Assembly: GCA_013176395.1 (NCBI GenBank)
Contig: JABMLP010000003.1
Location: 806,001 to 870,000 of the forward strand
Direction of reading: 5' to 3'
DNA length: 64,000 nucleotides
Source: Venturia oleaginea
Lineage: Eukaryota; Ascomycota; Dothideomycetes; Venturiales; Venturiaceae
Positions within the stretch are counted from its first letter, which is position 1, and every line of letters begins with the position of its first letter. The position numbers were made by a program, and so were the translations under genes. Below the pieces are notes generated by a model. The model saw only the letters and a list, made by a program, of their open reading frames with translations, searched no databases and was not told the DNA's origin. Positions 10,408 through 22,779 of the stretch are shown one piece after another.

Positions 10408-11110
10408 TGTCTGGTAGCTGCCGTATTGTATGGCGCCGATCGTGCTATAGACCTGCCGTCTTATAGTCGGAGCCTATCTGCTGCTAGTCGCTCTCCCTAC
10501 TTGCTATATCGCGCTCCTACTCTTGCCAATGCCATAACTGGGACGCAACAGTCTGGGGAGAGGCTCAAGGCTACGTCTGCTGGCTTGTAGGGAGGGGATT
10601 TGCCGCCAATAAGCTCCTTCTATACGTCCTTACTGCTTACTGTGTTGCGCACCTACTCTTGCCAATGCCATAACTGGGACGCAACAGTTTGGGGAGAGGC
10701 TCAAGGCTCTGGACATCAGCTTGAAGCAGGACGGTTTGCGGAGACGATAGTAGATGAGGTTCTCTAGCAGCTGCCGTATCGTGTCGCACCGATTGTGTTG
10801 TAGACCTGTCGTCTTATAGTCGGAGCCTATCTGCTGCTAGTCGCTCTCCCTGCTTGCTATATCGCGCACCTACTCTTGCCAATGCCATAACTGGGACGCA
10901 ACAGTCTGGGGAGAGGCTCAAGGCTACGTCTGCTAGCTTACAGGGAGGGGATTTGCCGCCAATAGGCTCCTTCTATGCGTCCTTACTACTTACTGTGTCG
11001 CGCACCTACTCTTGCCAATGCCATAACTGGGAGGCAACAGTTTGGGGAGAGGCTCAAGGCTCTGGGCAACAGCTTGTAGCAGGACGGTTTGCCAAGACGT
11101 TGGGAGAGGT
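10408..11110. repeat. Nested tandem repeat, 353-bp unit with 136-bp inner repeat
   Basis: Two adjacent copies of a unit of about 353 bp are present: TTATAGTCGGAGCCTATC occurs at 10461 and again at 10814. Inside each unit a second motif, TCTTGCCAATGCCATAACTG, occurs twice, 136 bp apart (10521 and 10657; 10874 and 11010). A diverged partial third copy seems to begin after 11105. The copies differ by scattered substitutions. Neither 353 nor 136 is a multiple of three, so the array is unlikely to encode a repeat protein. Confidence 0.85.
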
Positions 11111-11130
11111 TGTCTAGTCGTTGCAGTGGT

Positions 11131-11695
11131 GTGTGGTGCCGATTGTTGCGCACCGGGCGTCTGGTGTTTGAGTTGTGTTGAAGGTATTGCCGTTCTAGCA
11201 GTGACTCGTCGACTCGGAGCGTTGCAGTGTCATCTGGGGTGATGGACTAGCCGGGAGATAGTGACTAGATGGTTGCTGTTGTCTTTGGTGGACGCATCGT
11301 TCGTGTAGCTTGCTCATGTATTCGTCTGCTTGCTCTGCCGTGGCCGCGACGGCGACTCTAGAGATATCTCATCGACGCTGAGGGACGCGCGATGGCCTCT
11401 AGAGGCCGGAGCGGCCACTGGCAGAGGTGTTTTGATGATCTTTAGATGATACTTCTGTAAATTCCAAAAATTGAGTTCTCGCTGTGTGTGCTGTTTTCTT
11501 GGAGACTGATTTCCTGCTGCTCGATTTTCTAACGCCAAGATTACGGTGTCACGTGTCTGGCAACCCACCGAATATTGAAGTGCAGTAGCCAACTAACCTC
11601 ATCACCGACAACAACCTCGAAATCTTCCTGTGAGCCAAGTCCAACGCTAGCACCTACCTCAATCGCTAACACCATAATCAGCGTCGTAATTCAAG
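11131..11695. other. Intergenic and RPL37 promoter/5' UTR
   Basis: This continues the degenerate edge of the tandem repeat to about 11200 and then leads to the RPL37 start at 11696. No gene is seen. Confidence 0.6.
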
Positions 11696-12111
11696 ATGAC
11701 AAAGGGAACCGCTTCCTTCGGTAAACGCCACAACAAGACCCATACGCTTTGCAGGCGTTGCGGTACGTCAAACCACAAGCAATTGAAGGCCATAGGATCA
11801 GTGAACTAATGAGAAACCCAGGTCGTCGCTCCCTCCACATCCAAAAGCACACTTGCTCGTCCTGCGGTTACCCAAGTGCCTCCGTCCGAAAGTGTACGTT
11901 TCGCGCTCCACCCACAATCACAACGGATATACGAGAAAATGAGACAAAGGGCTAACGAATGGATACAGACAACTGGGGTGAGAAGGCCAAGCGCAGAAAG
12001 GTTACCGGAACTGGACGTTGCCGATACTTGAAGCACATGCCACGTCTAGCCGGCAACAAATTCCAAACCGGAACTCCAAAGGGCGCAAAGGGACCACAAA
12101 CGACTCCATAA
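11696..12111 (+). CDS. RPL37: 60S ribosomal protein eL37
   Basis: A small zinc-binding protein of the large ribosomal subunit, near the peptide exit region. Exons are 11696-11762, 11822-11893 and 11969-12111, giving 93 residues (yeast eL37 has 88). Residues 1-23 match the family start ([19 protein letters not shown]). The four zinc cysteines are C19, C22, C34 and C37 (CRRC and CSSC). [11 protein letters not shown] follows the second junction. Introns start GTACGT and have branch-like CTAAT or CTAAC sequences. The C-terminus ([11 protein letters not shown]) differs from the SRRFKNGFQTG more usual in fungi, a small oddity. The exons are too short for long-ORF detection. Confidence 0.95.
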
Positions 12112-13473
12112 ATGGGGAATGTCAATATTGGGTTGAGGGCAAGATGATGGGTGCCGACATGGATTCTCTTGCACGAGGGGGTTGAATGGGATACCGGTGT
12201 TCTTTTACGGGTACAAATGGCACGAACAACAAAATCCGCAATGGTGGTGGCTATCAAAAAAATGGTCACTGGTTATCGTCATGTTGGGTTTTGAAGGATA
12301 GCAGATTCCAAATGCAACACTTCATCTACTGGGTCTCAGCGGCATTGTGGCCTCGCTCGGCTGGTGATTTTGACGTTACTTGCAGGATCTAGCACATCGC
12401 TTCTCCAAAATTCGAAACACTCCAACCCTGCCAATTCGTAATTCCACCAGGTGGTCAATATAAGCCCAGGCCTCGACTCTCCCGATACACACCAGCCACT
12501 TTCCCAGAATCTACCATGAAGGCAACAAACGTTACTAATAGCAGCCTCCACCTACACCCTTAGTCTATATGTGTCTCGCAGAATCTCGCACGGGGTCACA
12601 ATGTTTACTTTGACAAGCATTATTCATTGGGAATGTATTTCCAGCGCCAGGTTAGACAGATTCAACCTATGTATCTAACAGAGGCTCCACCTGCACTATA
12701 TTAAACAAAGTATGAACACCACAAGTAGATGTCGGAAACACCGCCTAACCCTCTTCCCGGAGCTACTCACGCGATGACAACTGGGAACCCCTCTAGGCAT
12801 ACCCAAGACCAACATCATCCACACCAAGATCCCAACGTTCGCAAGCACACAACACACTGCTTTTTCAATTTCGTCCATCCAACAAAGTCCCCCAGAGAAA
12901 ATGGAAATTCAGCATCCCTACTTTACAGACTAAGAAACAAGGACTAGCATCATCGCCCGTCTCCAAATTACATGCAAACCACCGATAGAGATATACAATT
13001 ACTGCAATCACCTAAAGACCAAAGGTCTCTCTTACATTTGCCTCGAACTCTCATTTTGATAGCCACGAGTGTGACCGGACTGTGGTTGCCTCAAAATCGT
13101 CCATTGGGAAAAATTTACAAATTTCCTCTGCGACTGCATTTCTTCATCATAGCGTGACGACACTCCGAACATCAGAAAAGCTCACTGGGTGGGCGCTACA
13201 CCAACTGAATTCAGGAACCGGGTACAGGGGAACGCCAGACCGACTCCTCAAGAACGAGATGATCCAAATCCTCATGTTCAAAACATCACAGCAAAGAACG
13301 AGTGCAAGACCACATACCTGGAAGAAGAAGGCAAACTTGTCAAAGAAATCGAAAGCATCCCACGAACATCCAGCAAGAATTAAACACAATCATTACAAAG
13401 ACAACACGAAGTCATCTCTCTAATCTACAAAACCCCAACTCCAGTCAACGCCCAACAACATCCAGCCGTACAC
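12112..13473. other. Intergenic, no gene seen
   Basis: The region spans 3' flanking sequence of RPL37 and of the convergent oxysterol-binding protein gene. Several short frames exist on both strands, but none has a recognisable motif or a coherent splice structure. Confidence 0.6.
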
Positions 13474-16469
13474 CTATCCCTCAAAAATATTCAACACCCC
13501 ATTCCAGTCTCCCTTACTCCTCGTCTCCCAATAATTATCCTTTCCACCCTTTAACCTCCAAATCTCCTCCTCGCCCTCAATCCCTGCCTTAAAGAACCAC
13601 TTCGGCTCAAAACCCCGCCCATGATCTTCATTCACCTTTCTCCTAGCCCTCTGCCTCTCCTCAAGTCTCGCCTTCACTCCCTCCGCCTTATCAATCTCGC
13701 CCTCTTCAACGAGTCTCTGATCAGGTCTCAACCGACTATCCGTAGGCGGCAGAGCCCCTTCTTCCACAGTCGTGATTTCGTTGAGCGTGGCCGCAAAGGA
13801 GGTGTATCCGTACCTTTTCACTGCATCATCAACCAGTGTTCCCACCTTCCAAATCTTTTTTCCAGTGTCGGCGCCTTGATTTGTGAAATTGAGGTGGGAT
13901 GTCCATTTTCCCGCTAGACCAGTTGGCAGCGTTGATCCTTGGGCGTCGAAGGCCTGAACAGTGACTTCTTCGCTTCGGCCGGCGAACATTCCTCCAGCCT
14001 TGAAAGTGGCAACGGCTTTGGCGCCTGTGCTCTCGTTGAGAACGGTCATTGTGCTAACTGGTTCGACGTATTTTTCCCCAGCGATGATGTTGCGAAGGAA
14101 ACTGGTTGCTAGTGTCCAAGAATACATTTCGTTTAATGCGTGAAGGAAGATGCGTACTCGACCATCCGTGTTGATCTCGGCGCTCTTACCCCAGAACTTC
14201 TGCTGTGGCATTGGAGCTTGGAGGAATGTCCAGTCTTTGGACTCGGCTTGTGATGCCATTCGAAGTGGTCTATGTGAAATCTTCTCAGAGATGAATCGAT
14301 AGCCTTTATCTTCGCGAACGAGTTCAAAGGTCTCTCCCAGCAAAGGCGTGAAAGGTTTCCGCATCGCGCGCTCCTTGACCCGTGTACTTGAGAATGATGA
14401 GATGGCGAAAGCTGTTATGTTGAGAAGACGCGCATTGGTGTCTGAACTGTCAACTGCAGCATCGAGGAGCTCACTGTATTCCATCTGCTCTGCGACCCGT
14501 TGTAAAGCTGATGTCGGTTCGTTGGATGAAACTGGCATGGCAATGGTGGACAAGTCCTTGCCAACATTCTTACGAAGAAAGCTGATAAGACTCGGAGGCG
14601 GCACCTTTGCTGGGGCTACAGTCCTCCTGCGAGAAACGGGGTCAAGGGGTAGAGGCACCAAGTTCTTCGGCTTCGGTGGGAATAGAGAATCCTGGCCTTC
14701 TCGTGGTTTTCGTTGAAAGCTGCTAATACCCTCAAACTCAACACTAGATCCCGTTGATGCACCATCAGAGACGGACTCGTTATCATCCCCGCCCTCCGCA
14801 CTGTCACGCCGAATGGTGAGCAATTGTGAAGAGCGCGAGTTCGCTCCTTCGTGAGCGTCGTAAAATTCGGCCTCATCATCCGAGACAGTACTGGCACTCC
14901 CACGTCGAGACGAGGAAATGGCAGGTTGACGTCGACATTTTGTATCTGACAGCAAAACAGAGAACTCTGCAACGATCGAGTCGAGATCACGTAGAATGGC
15001 CATGCAATTGTCATGTACACTCTCCTCCTTGATCGGTTCACCATGAGGATGCTGGCGTTTCGGCGCATTCGAAGTCGCTTGACCGAGTCCTGGAAAGCCA
15101 CCAGGCATAGGCACAGCAAGCTGAGCGGACACACTTCTGCGGAATACCCCAGAGGGACTCTGATTGCTGCTGCTCGACTTCCGCTTCCAGAACGGCATCC
15201 TTTCGCCAGCAGGCTTGCTGTCTTCTTCCTTGAAGAATTCAAAGGAGCCGGATTCTGAGGGACTTGGAGAGGCAATTAGGCCAATGCTGTTGACTGTTCC
15301 GCCGGATCCAGTAGGATGGTATTTGAGGTCCGTATCTTGCGCAAGCCTCCGCACTGCGTCGCGGACACCAGAAACTTTGCTTACGAGAGCCTCACATCGA
15401 CCCCACTCACGATCGTCTGCAGGATCGTCGACAGCTTGCGGTCTAGCTGGATTCTGGTTATCTCGTTTCTTGTTTCGGGGCGTTGTCGCAGCCACACGCG
15501 AAGCGCGATCCAGCGCATCTCGCCAGCCCACGAAATCGTTGTGAGTCCTGGCCTTCAGATGCCATACCTCAGCCCCTGAATCAATGTTGATCTCCCGTGA
15601 ATTCTCATTTGCACTGACAGCCGCCAAAGACAAAGGAATGGAGCCACGAAGTGCTGACGAGTTACGATTTCGATAGTACGATAACGTTGCTGATTCGAAG
15701 TCCAAGGAGAAGAACCGTCTTGCATAGTCCCTATGCTTTCTCTTCCTCTTGTTCATTATTCCTGTGTAGAATGTAGAACCTCCCTGACTGTTGCTCTCAG
15801 TGATGTGGCTTGATCGTGGACGAGGGTCAACCAATACGGCTGATGCAGCTTTCGTTAAGCTCAGGTCCTTTGGAGGGTTGCCCAGATGTTCTTCTGACGT
15901 TAAAACCGGGCTCTTGGTGCCATTGGCAGCCGCACCTTGAGAAAAATGAAGGTGGTGGCCGGATTTAGGAGGCGCATTGGATGGGTAGGTCATCAGAACG
16001 AAAGTTACAGTCTTGGACACTTGCTTCGAGAAGGAATTGTCAAAGACCAATCCATACATGCCTTCTTCGCCTTCTACAACATCGTAACTCCCCATGGTGA
16101 CCTTGTCTGCCTCGCATTTTCCCAGCCATGACACAGGCTTCATGCCAACGCTCTCCAGCTTCTCAACCACGGTGGATCTATCATTTCGCGACTTCCTTGC
16201 GGTACTCTCTGGGACTTCGACACTGGAAGGTACCTCAGAGGGTTGGATCGAGGGTATAGAGGGAGGACCGGTTGTTCCTCCAGGGTGTTTGAAGAGGCCA
16301 AAATTGAGGGATTTCTTGTGGGGTTGTATGCTCCAGGAGATAGTGTTTCCCGCTGCAACATTGATCCATCGGACAAGATAGGACTGGGAGTAGGTTAGCC
16401 ATGATACGGGTAGCAATTCGTGAGGGTGCGTACCTTGCTATGGACCTCCAGCTGCTCCATGCCGACCAT
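13474..16469 (-). CDS. Oxysterol-binding protein homologue, Osh3 type
   Basis: This is a lipid transfer protein of the OSBP/Osh family, acting at membrane contact sites. Exon 1 (16434-16469) encodes MVGMEQLEVHSK. Exon 2 (13474-16383) encodes 969 residues; the intron is about 50 bp, and the total is 981. The N-terminus (residues 12-150) is a GOLD-like region with SYLVRWINV and SWSIQPHKKS. A PH domain spans about 225-320 (GIMNKRKRKHRDYARRFFSL to WRDALDRA). The OSBP domain occupies about 600-975. The fingerprint near residue 712 reads EKISHRPLR, not EQVSHHPP, as expected for Osh3-like members. KFWGKSAEINTDGRV and a C-terminal KWFFKAGIEG stretch support the call. Sterol or PI4P ligand choice cannot be read from the sequence. 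Confidence 0.94.
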
Positions 16470-16922
16470 GTCTGCGGTTCTTTCGGATAGCTCTTACAAG
16501 GCGAATTGAGGAGATCAGGCTATTGTATAATTCTACACGGCATCTGCACATGCCCAGTATGACGGGGCCAAGAAAGGAGGTGAATCAGCGCGGGAAATGG
16601 CTAAAAAGGCTGTTTGCTGAAATCCGTATCGGTTTGGCCGCGTCCGTGGCACTTGGATTCCCAGAGGCTGACGGGCTGTGGAGGAATATCGAACCGACTC
16701 TTCAGCGTATGGCAGTGGTTCGAAATGGCATGGCAGGAGCAGTCGACGTGTGATTTGAGACATGATGATCGTATTCATCCCATTGTACTCTACGAACCGC
16801 TGCCAAGTGTAGCGACCTAGGAAACAGAAGCCTCTCCTGTCCCCAAAACACTACCAAACACCCGAGGCTATAGTCGAGTTATAGTCGACTACTACAAAAG
16901 CTGTCTTTCCACCTCGGATTAC
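16470..16922. other. Upstream region, no gene seen
   Basis: This lies between two divergently transcribed frames. It holds a short direct repeat of TATAGTCGA near 16869-16890. No other feature is seen. Confidence 0.55.
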
Positions 16923-17288
16923 ATGTCGAATTTGAGGTCACGGAAAAGCAACAGCTTGTTTTCGACAACGTCGTTCAGTTCTACGTTCAATCGCCCGAGT
17001 CCAGCGATCGACGTTGACTTGGAAGACTCGACTACAAACACCCGCAACATCCGACTCAAGCTCAATACTCCGGAGCTCGTTGTGACGTCCACACAACCGG
17101 AGGACGTGGCGAAGAATCGACCTTGGTGGGTTAGTTGTGGAAACTACCGTGGCTCGTCGCGCTTGGCTGAGAGAGCATGGAGAAGAGCTTCGGTCCTGCT
17201 CTCAAGAAATAACATGAACTTCTCAACAGGAAAAGCGATGATCAGCACTCGAAGAAATGCCGAGATTGCGAAGTACTTTAAATCTTAA
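16923..17288 (+). CDS. Hypothetical protein, 121 residues
   Basis: An uninterrupted frame opens with ATG at 16923. The peptide begins MSNLRSRKSNSLFSTTSF, has a Ser/Thr-rich N-terminus, and then NIRLKLNTPELVV and a basic Trp/Arg-rich C-terminal half (RLAERAWRRAS). No signal peptide, membrane segment or known motif is visible. No neighbour suggests a function. It could be a real lineage-specific small gene or a chance frame. Confidence 0.35.
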   Translation: MSNLRSRKSNSLFSTTSFSSTFNRPSPAIDVDLEDSTTNTRNIRLKLNTPELVVTSTQPEDVAKNRPWWVSCGNYRGSSRLAERAWRRASVLLSRNNMNFSTGKAMISTRRNAEIAKYFKS

Positions 17289-17994
17289 CGCACATGATGA
17301 TAAGTCTAGCCCTGCCAATACAATACTATACATAGTACGTGCATCAGTTGTCTCTTCTGCTGCCTACTTCGGAGTATCCATTCGCACTATCGCCAGTCAG
17401 AGGCCGCCCCTGTGTTTGTCACGCGGTATACTATGTACGGTAACCGTTGACGGATCTCACCACAGCGGAGCGAGCGACAAATCTCCGCTTTCGCCCTTCA
17501 TTAATATAAGAAGCAAGCATGCTCCCAACCACACGCTGCAACTTGCAAACCTCATACCCATCTTATCCTTCCTCTTGCTGTAAATTCTCATGTATCCGTC
17601 ATCCATCTCATTGTCAGCTGTGGCACAGTAGTTCACGTCGACTGATGAGCCTCACCATGTCTTGAATATAGTAGATAGGAACGTTTGACGGCTTGGTACC
17701 CTGTCACCCGTACCCTGTGCCGGCTGATTCCATCACCAGAGCTAAACTCGATTCAGCATTCCTCCACATCCCAGATCGCTGCTACTACTATGTATAAACG
17801 ATGTCCTCGATCTTCTCCATATTTTACCGTTATGGGCCAGTGGAGGCGGAGGGTGGAGGGAACATGTCAAAGCCTCCAAGGTCCATCTGAACCTTACAAA
17901 AGTACTGCTGTGACAATCGATAGCAAACATATATTCTCCCTGAACGAGTCTTTGGGGGACTTTCACTCTCGCTGGCCTTAAGCTGTTGCTCGCT
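17289..17994. other. Intergenic, promoter of the GDSL esterase
   Basis: No convincing coding frame. The last part is the 5' flank of the esterase gene. Confidence 0.55.
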
Positions 17995-19302
17995 ATGAGG
18001 ATCCAACACACGTTTGCGTCCATGGCGCTATGCGCTTGGACTATTGCCGGTAATGTATTCAGTCTAGATAACCAGCAGGCTGAATGCAAAACATCATGGC
18101 CAGGATGGAAGGGAATAAAATATATGTTTGTCTTGTACGTTACTACAGAAAAAAGCTATGCGAAATCACGCGCTAATTCTCTCAGTGGTGATTCCTACAG
18201 CCAGACAGGATTCAATACATCTGGAATTCAGCCTGCTGTTGGCAACCCTTTGGGCAATCCGCCGTATCCGTGAGTATCAACAGCTTCGCCATAAAGCCAA
18301 GTACTGACGCACTTCCTTAGTGGATGGACATCCTGCAACGGGCCCAACTGGGTCGGTTTCCTTACGGTCGAATACAACTCTTCAAACGTTCTGACCTACA
18401 ATCTTGCCGACGGCGGCGCGACGGTCGATGCCACCCTGGCCAAACCTTGGAGGCCGGAAGTTATATCCCTCACAGATCAAGTCCAAAACCGCTTCGTCAG
18501 AAAATATGCAAATAAACCGCCTCAGGCGCCTTGGTCCCCGGGCAAGACTCTCTTTGCCTTCTGGATCGGCATCAACGATGTCGGAGTCTCATATTCGGAC
18601 AAGAACAGAACCAGAGTGGACCAAATATTTGCAAAATACACATCTCTCGTCGAAGAAGTATACCGAACCGGCGCCCGCAATTTTGTCTTCCTCGGCGTTC
18701 CACCAGTACAACGTGCACCCGTCAATTCTGCCAACAAAGAGAACAGTGAGCTTGAGGATAAAGCTATACGGGCTTGGAACTCGGATTTGGTCAAGATGTC
18801 TGATTCTTTGCGGGCTAGACATCCCGATATCACATCCATGATATTCCAGACCATTGATGTCTACAACCGCGTTTTGGATGACCCATTGTCTTTCCCACAA
18901 ACCAAGGGTCTCAAAGATACGAAGGATTTCTGTGGTGTCTATCCCGATCTCCCGCAGTCGACTCTTGATCGATATACCCAAGATATGATTACTCGATACA
19001 CGGTTCCACCGGGCACTGCTGATCAACAGGGAGTCATCAAGAATGCGCGAGTTGAAGCCAAATCTGGTGAGCCGGGGAAATGTAGGTACAAAGACAGCGA
19101 GTATTTCTGGTATAATGATCTGCACCCGACAAGTCCCATTCATGAAGCCACGGCGTCTGAATTGTCCAAGATGTTGGTGCGGTGGCCTAGCAATGCGGGG
19201 AAGGCTTGTAGTGCCAGTGGGCAGTTGGGGAGGATTGGGAAGAGGGCTGCGGCTAAGAAGAGAAGCCGTGACGAGAGGTTGCGTGAGTTTTATGAGTCTT
19301 GA
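17995..19302 (+). CDS. Secreted GDSL-type carbohydrate esterase (CE16-like)
   Basis: This is probably an acetylesterase that removes acetyl groups from plant polysaccharides, of the CE16/GDSL type. Exons are 17995-18134, 18186-18269 and 18321-19302; the product has 401 residues. The N-terminus has a hydrophobic signal-like segment ending near AGNVFS. Block I is FGDSYS (catalytic Ser50), restored exactly by splicing intron 1. Splicing intron 2 gives YPGWTSCNGPNW. Block III is FWIGINDVG, and block V is NDLHPTSPIH with the catalytic Asp-x-x-His arrangement near residue 345. The C-terminal tail is unusually basic (KRAAAKKRSRDERL). Substrate is inferred from the family only. Confidence 0.9.
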
Positions 19303-19619
19303 ATGAAATGGACGAATGAAGAGGCTATTTTTGGACAGTGGTGATGAAGTGCAGAACAACTAATATTCGTGTTGAGTTGCATGGGCTGTGCGGTGCTCTT
19401 GTAGATGGGACACTCATCAGCTATGTGGATATGTACTGTGTAATGAGCTTCTCTTCTAATGCCGATGCCAATGCCATGCCATGGGTATCAACCAACAAGA
19501 GAAAAAATAAAAGAACCTTCAACTCCAGCGACATGAAGACAGCCACCATCCAAGCGAACAACGAAACTCCAGCGCGACCAGCGCACAGGAGGGAAAACAA
19601 AAACAAGCAAAAGAACCAT
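19303..19619. other. Convergent 3' flanks
   Basis: The tail-to-tail region between the esterase and the Myb-like gene. No gene is seen. Confidence 0.6.
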
Positions 19620-20986
19620 TCACCAAGGCGTCACATCCGCCCATCGATCATCCTCCCAACCATACTCCCTCTGCTTCTCAGCCTTCACCCACTTGATCCC
19701 CGCCAACTTCTCCTGCAAGTCTTTGACCCGCTTCACAAGCGGCATTCGCACTTTCTTCTCCTTCTCCTTCCCCTTCCCCTTACTCTGTGGCTTCACCACA
19801 CGACCACCCCTCACTGCACCCCTCGTTCGCCTCTCCGGCGCATTAACCTCCTCATCCTCATCCTCATCCTCATCCTCATCCTCATCCTCATCCTCATCCT
19901 CTTCCTCATCCTCATCCTCATCCTCATCCTCTTCCTCATCCTCATCCTCATCCTCATCCTCTTCCTCATCCTCTTCCTCTTCCTCATCCTCTTCCTCATC
20001 CTCATCCTCTTCCTCATCCTCATCCTCCTCCTCTTCCTCTTCCTCGACAGCAGGTTGCGTAGCGGCAGCGACGAAAGAACCAGCCGGGTAGAAACTGGCA
20101 ATCGGTCCACCCGTTCCACCGCGGCGCGCAGCGATCTCCTCGACGGAAAGTGGATCGAAATCCGAGATTTCGCTGAGGGCGCGAGGAGGGAAGACGGAGC
20201 GGGCGCCTGGATCTCCGCGGCGGAATGCTTCGATCTCCTCTAGGGAGGGAGGGTCGAAGGTGGAGGTTGTTGGGGATGGAGGAGCTGGTACTGGAGGTGG
20301 TGGTGGTGGTGCACTGCTTCGCGTCTTTCGAGCTATCACCTTCTTCTGGTGACGGATGGGTGCGGCGGTGGTGGTGGATTCGGCAGAGCGGCGTGTTGAG
20401 GCTCTGCCTACTGCTTGAGCCGATTGGTCAGGAGGTTGTGTAGAGGTTGATCGGGCTAAGCGGCGTGATGAGGCTTTGCCTCCTGCTTGAGCCGTTTGGG
20501 CAGGAAATTGTGCAGCGATTCTTGGCGCTGCGGTGACTGGTGCAGGAGCAGGAACTGGTGGCGCTGGTGGAGCTGGAGCTGGGCCAGCAACAGGAGCAGG
20601 ATCTTGCTGTGGTACTGTATAGATTGTAAGCATATATTGAACAGTGTGAAGGTGACAATGAAAAGGTAGTAAGGTGAGCCAAAGATTCAGATCGTACCAA
20701 GCAAACAAGCGACTGAACTCATGTAGAGCTCAATGCTTGAACGCAAGGCTAGCAGTAGCGATGGGAGTGAGAGAGGAAGGATGAATATACCATATGCCAG
20801 CGCAGCGGCACGAAACCTCTCGCCAGGGCGAAGATACCTGGAGTACCTCACCTGGAGGCCGCCAGACTTCCTCTTGGTGCCAGGAAAGATCCCAGCGAAC
20901 GATGCTTCGATAGTAGCCCAGCTGCCGTTTGTTTTCTCCTTAAGCCGGACGATGTGGTGATCTTCTGCGGTGGTGAATGGGACCAT
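19620..20986 (-). CDS. Myb/SANT-like protein with long acidic tract
   Basis: Exon 1 is 20791-20986 and exon 2 is 19620-20614; the product has 396 residues. The N-terminus carries a fungal Myb-like DNA-binding repeat: FTTAEDHHIVRLKEK, then GSWATIEASF, then GGLQVRYSRYLR. The middle is Pro/Ala-rich. Residues about 255-320 form an almost pure Glu/Asp tract encoded by a hexanucleotide repeat. A basic linker (KGKGKEKEKKVR) and a conserved-looking end (EYGWEDDRWADVTPW) follow. The donor GTATAT at 20790 and acceptor TATACAG at 20615 keep frame; the intron is 176 bp, longer than its neighbours. A nuclear DNA-binding or chromatin role is inferred. An alternative donor GTGCCG would shorten exon 1 slightly. 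Confidence 0.75.
19848..20047. repeat. CCTCAT/CCTCTT hexanucleotide array (coding)
   Basis: About 200 bp of nearly pure CCTCAT, CCTCTT and related hexamers. On the minus strand it encodes the Glu/Asp tract of the Myb-like protein. The array is expected to vary in length between strains. Confidence 0.9.
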
Positions 20987-22779
20987 ATTGATGGTGATGC
21001 TATGGTCGGAGAAGAGGAGAGAGGTTATGTGTATAGATGATTGGGCAAAAACATTGCTGGAATGTGGTGAATGATACCGAAGAGAGCAAGAGTAAGAGCT
21101 GGTGAATGATGGCTGGACGAATGTCAAAGAGAGTGCGAGAGGATAGGGGTATATATCATGGGCAACAATAGGATGGATTCTGAAAAGAGCAAAAGAGCTG
21201 GAGTTAGCTGGATGGAGTTGAACAAGTTCTATTGTGATGAGTTGACACTTACTGGTTTGAACGACATTGTCAAGTCCTATTGTTGATACTATTGTGATGG
21301 ACTTCATGAAGGAATAAGTGAGTTGCTCAGATTTTCGTTGTGGTAAATAGGTACCGACCGAGTGGAACATGTTTTACGATTTCTATTGTCGATGCTATTA
21401 TTGTGGCGGACTTCACTTTCGATGTTGGCATCTTAACATAGCGATCCCTAAAATGCAGAGTTAGTCCTATTGTTGTGAATGAATGAATAGATAATAAGTG
21501 TGCCCGACTTCGGCTTACATTTCCAAGTGAATCGCGATTGATATGGCGGTCGAACATGGCTTCTGATTCGGTGTATTGACATGTGTAATGACAGGAGAGT
21601 TGAGATCAATTGGTCATGTCCAAATCGGACGTGGTGGTGATAATCATCGGGCAGGATCTGAACTCTGGGAGGTTGGGAGACGATCATTGTACTTACCCTG
21701 GAAGATCTCGCCATTCATGAAGTGGTGGGATCTGTTAATATCCAATATTTGCTATCGCGATCCTTGGGTATGTTGGACGGTGGTGTTGCAAAGTGAAGGA
21801 GCTTCGCGAAAGTCAAAATCTTTGGGTGCCGAGCGGCTGTGTGGGACCGATTACAAGTTCCAAGCAATTGTTGTCGAGTCTGTCGGGGTCTACAATCGTT
21901 TTTGAGGTTGTAATCTTGATTGCTGCTAAGTCTCGTCATGAAGTATGTTGTTTGAGATGTTTGAGATTGTGAATACCCGGAGCGACCCAGGAAGTGAAGA
22001 ATTAAATCGCGAGAATTGGTAATATCTTATCGGACTCTCTGTTTCTTCGCCGATAGAATTCGGCTTCTGGTCGCATTTTGAATGTTTATGACATTATTCC
22101 TTGACAGATTTTGGCCGAAGGTCTGTGGGTTGAGATATTTTAGGTTATGTGTAATCGAAGCCAGGTGGTGCCCACGATCCGTGGAGTGAGTACTCCTTTT
22201 CTAGAAGGCTTAGGTATCTTCGCGAGGTTGTCTTCCGTCGCATCTTTGTTTGAGAAGGTGTAGTCGTTTGTGATCTTCGTGAGGTTATCATTCGTCGCAT
22301 TTCCACTGCAAAGAATCAGCCGTGTGTCTGGAACTGACTGTCTCCAGCTGCTTTAAAGTTCTCGTGCGTACGTTGAATCTGTGCCATTATACACCTTCAT
22401 CGCAAAGGATTATGGCGGGACCCTTTATTGATCTCGCCTTAACCTTGCCTCGAAATCGAGATTGTATCTCCAAGTAAGGTCTCTCAATTCTAGTTCAAAA
22501 TCAAAAAGGTTCTGGCATGGGGGATGTTGGTTAAACCTTGCGGAGATGTACATCTACGAAGGTTGTCCAGCATACCTAGTCAGAAAACCAAGTGATATTT
22601 CTCGAAAGCCCTGATGTTCATCGGGTATCTTTACAGTCACCTTAGTTGCTCTTTCCTAAATGTGCCCATGGCATAACAATGAGCTCGTTGAGTGATACTT
22701 GAGGTCGAGATGAGAAATTCTCAGGTGTTGTACACTGTCTTGATCTTACATATCCTACAATTGCAACGCTGTCATTAAT
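20987..22779. other. Long intergenic region with short direct repeats
   Basis: No gene is supported across nearly 1.8 kb. Short repeats occur: CTATTGTTGATACTATTGTG near 21274 returns as a diverged form near 21383. A 28-bp repeat is found at 22216-22300. The left part is probably the long 5' leader and promoter of the Myb-like gene. Confidence 0.5.
22216..22300. repeat. Imperfect 28-bp direct repeat, period 57
   Basis: ATCTTCGCGAGGTTGTCTTC-type sequence at 22216-22243 recurs at 22273-22300 with 24 of 28 positions identical. Confidence 0.6.

Noticed and set aside
12186..12392. Small plus-strand frame downstream of RPL37
   Set aside because: Low-complexity Gly/Asn-rich text with no start context, and probably 3' flank.
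19693..20091. Long poly-Ser and Leu/Ile-rich frames over the hexanucleotide array on the plus strand
   Set aside because: They are shadows of the acidic-tract coding repeat on the minus strand.
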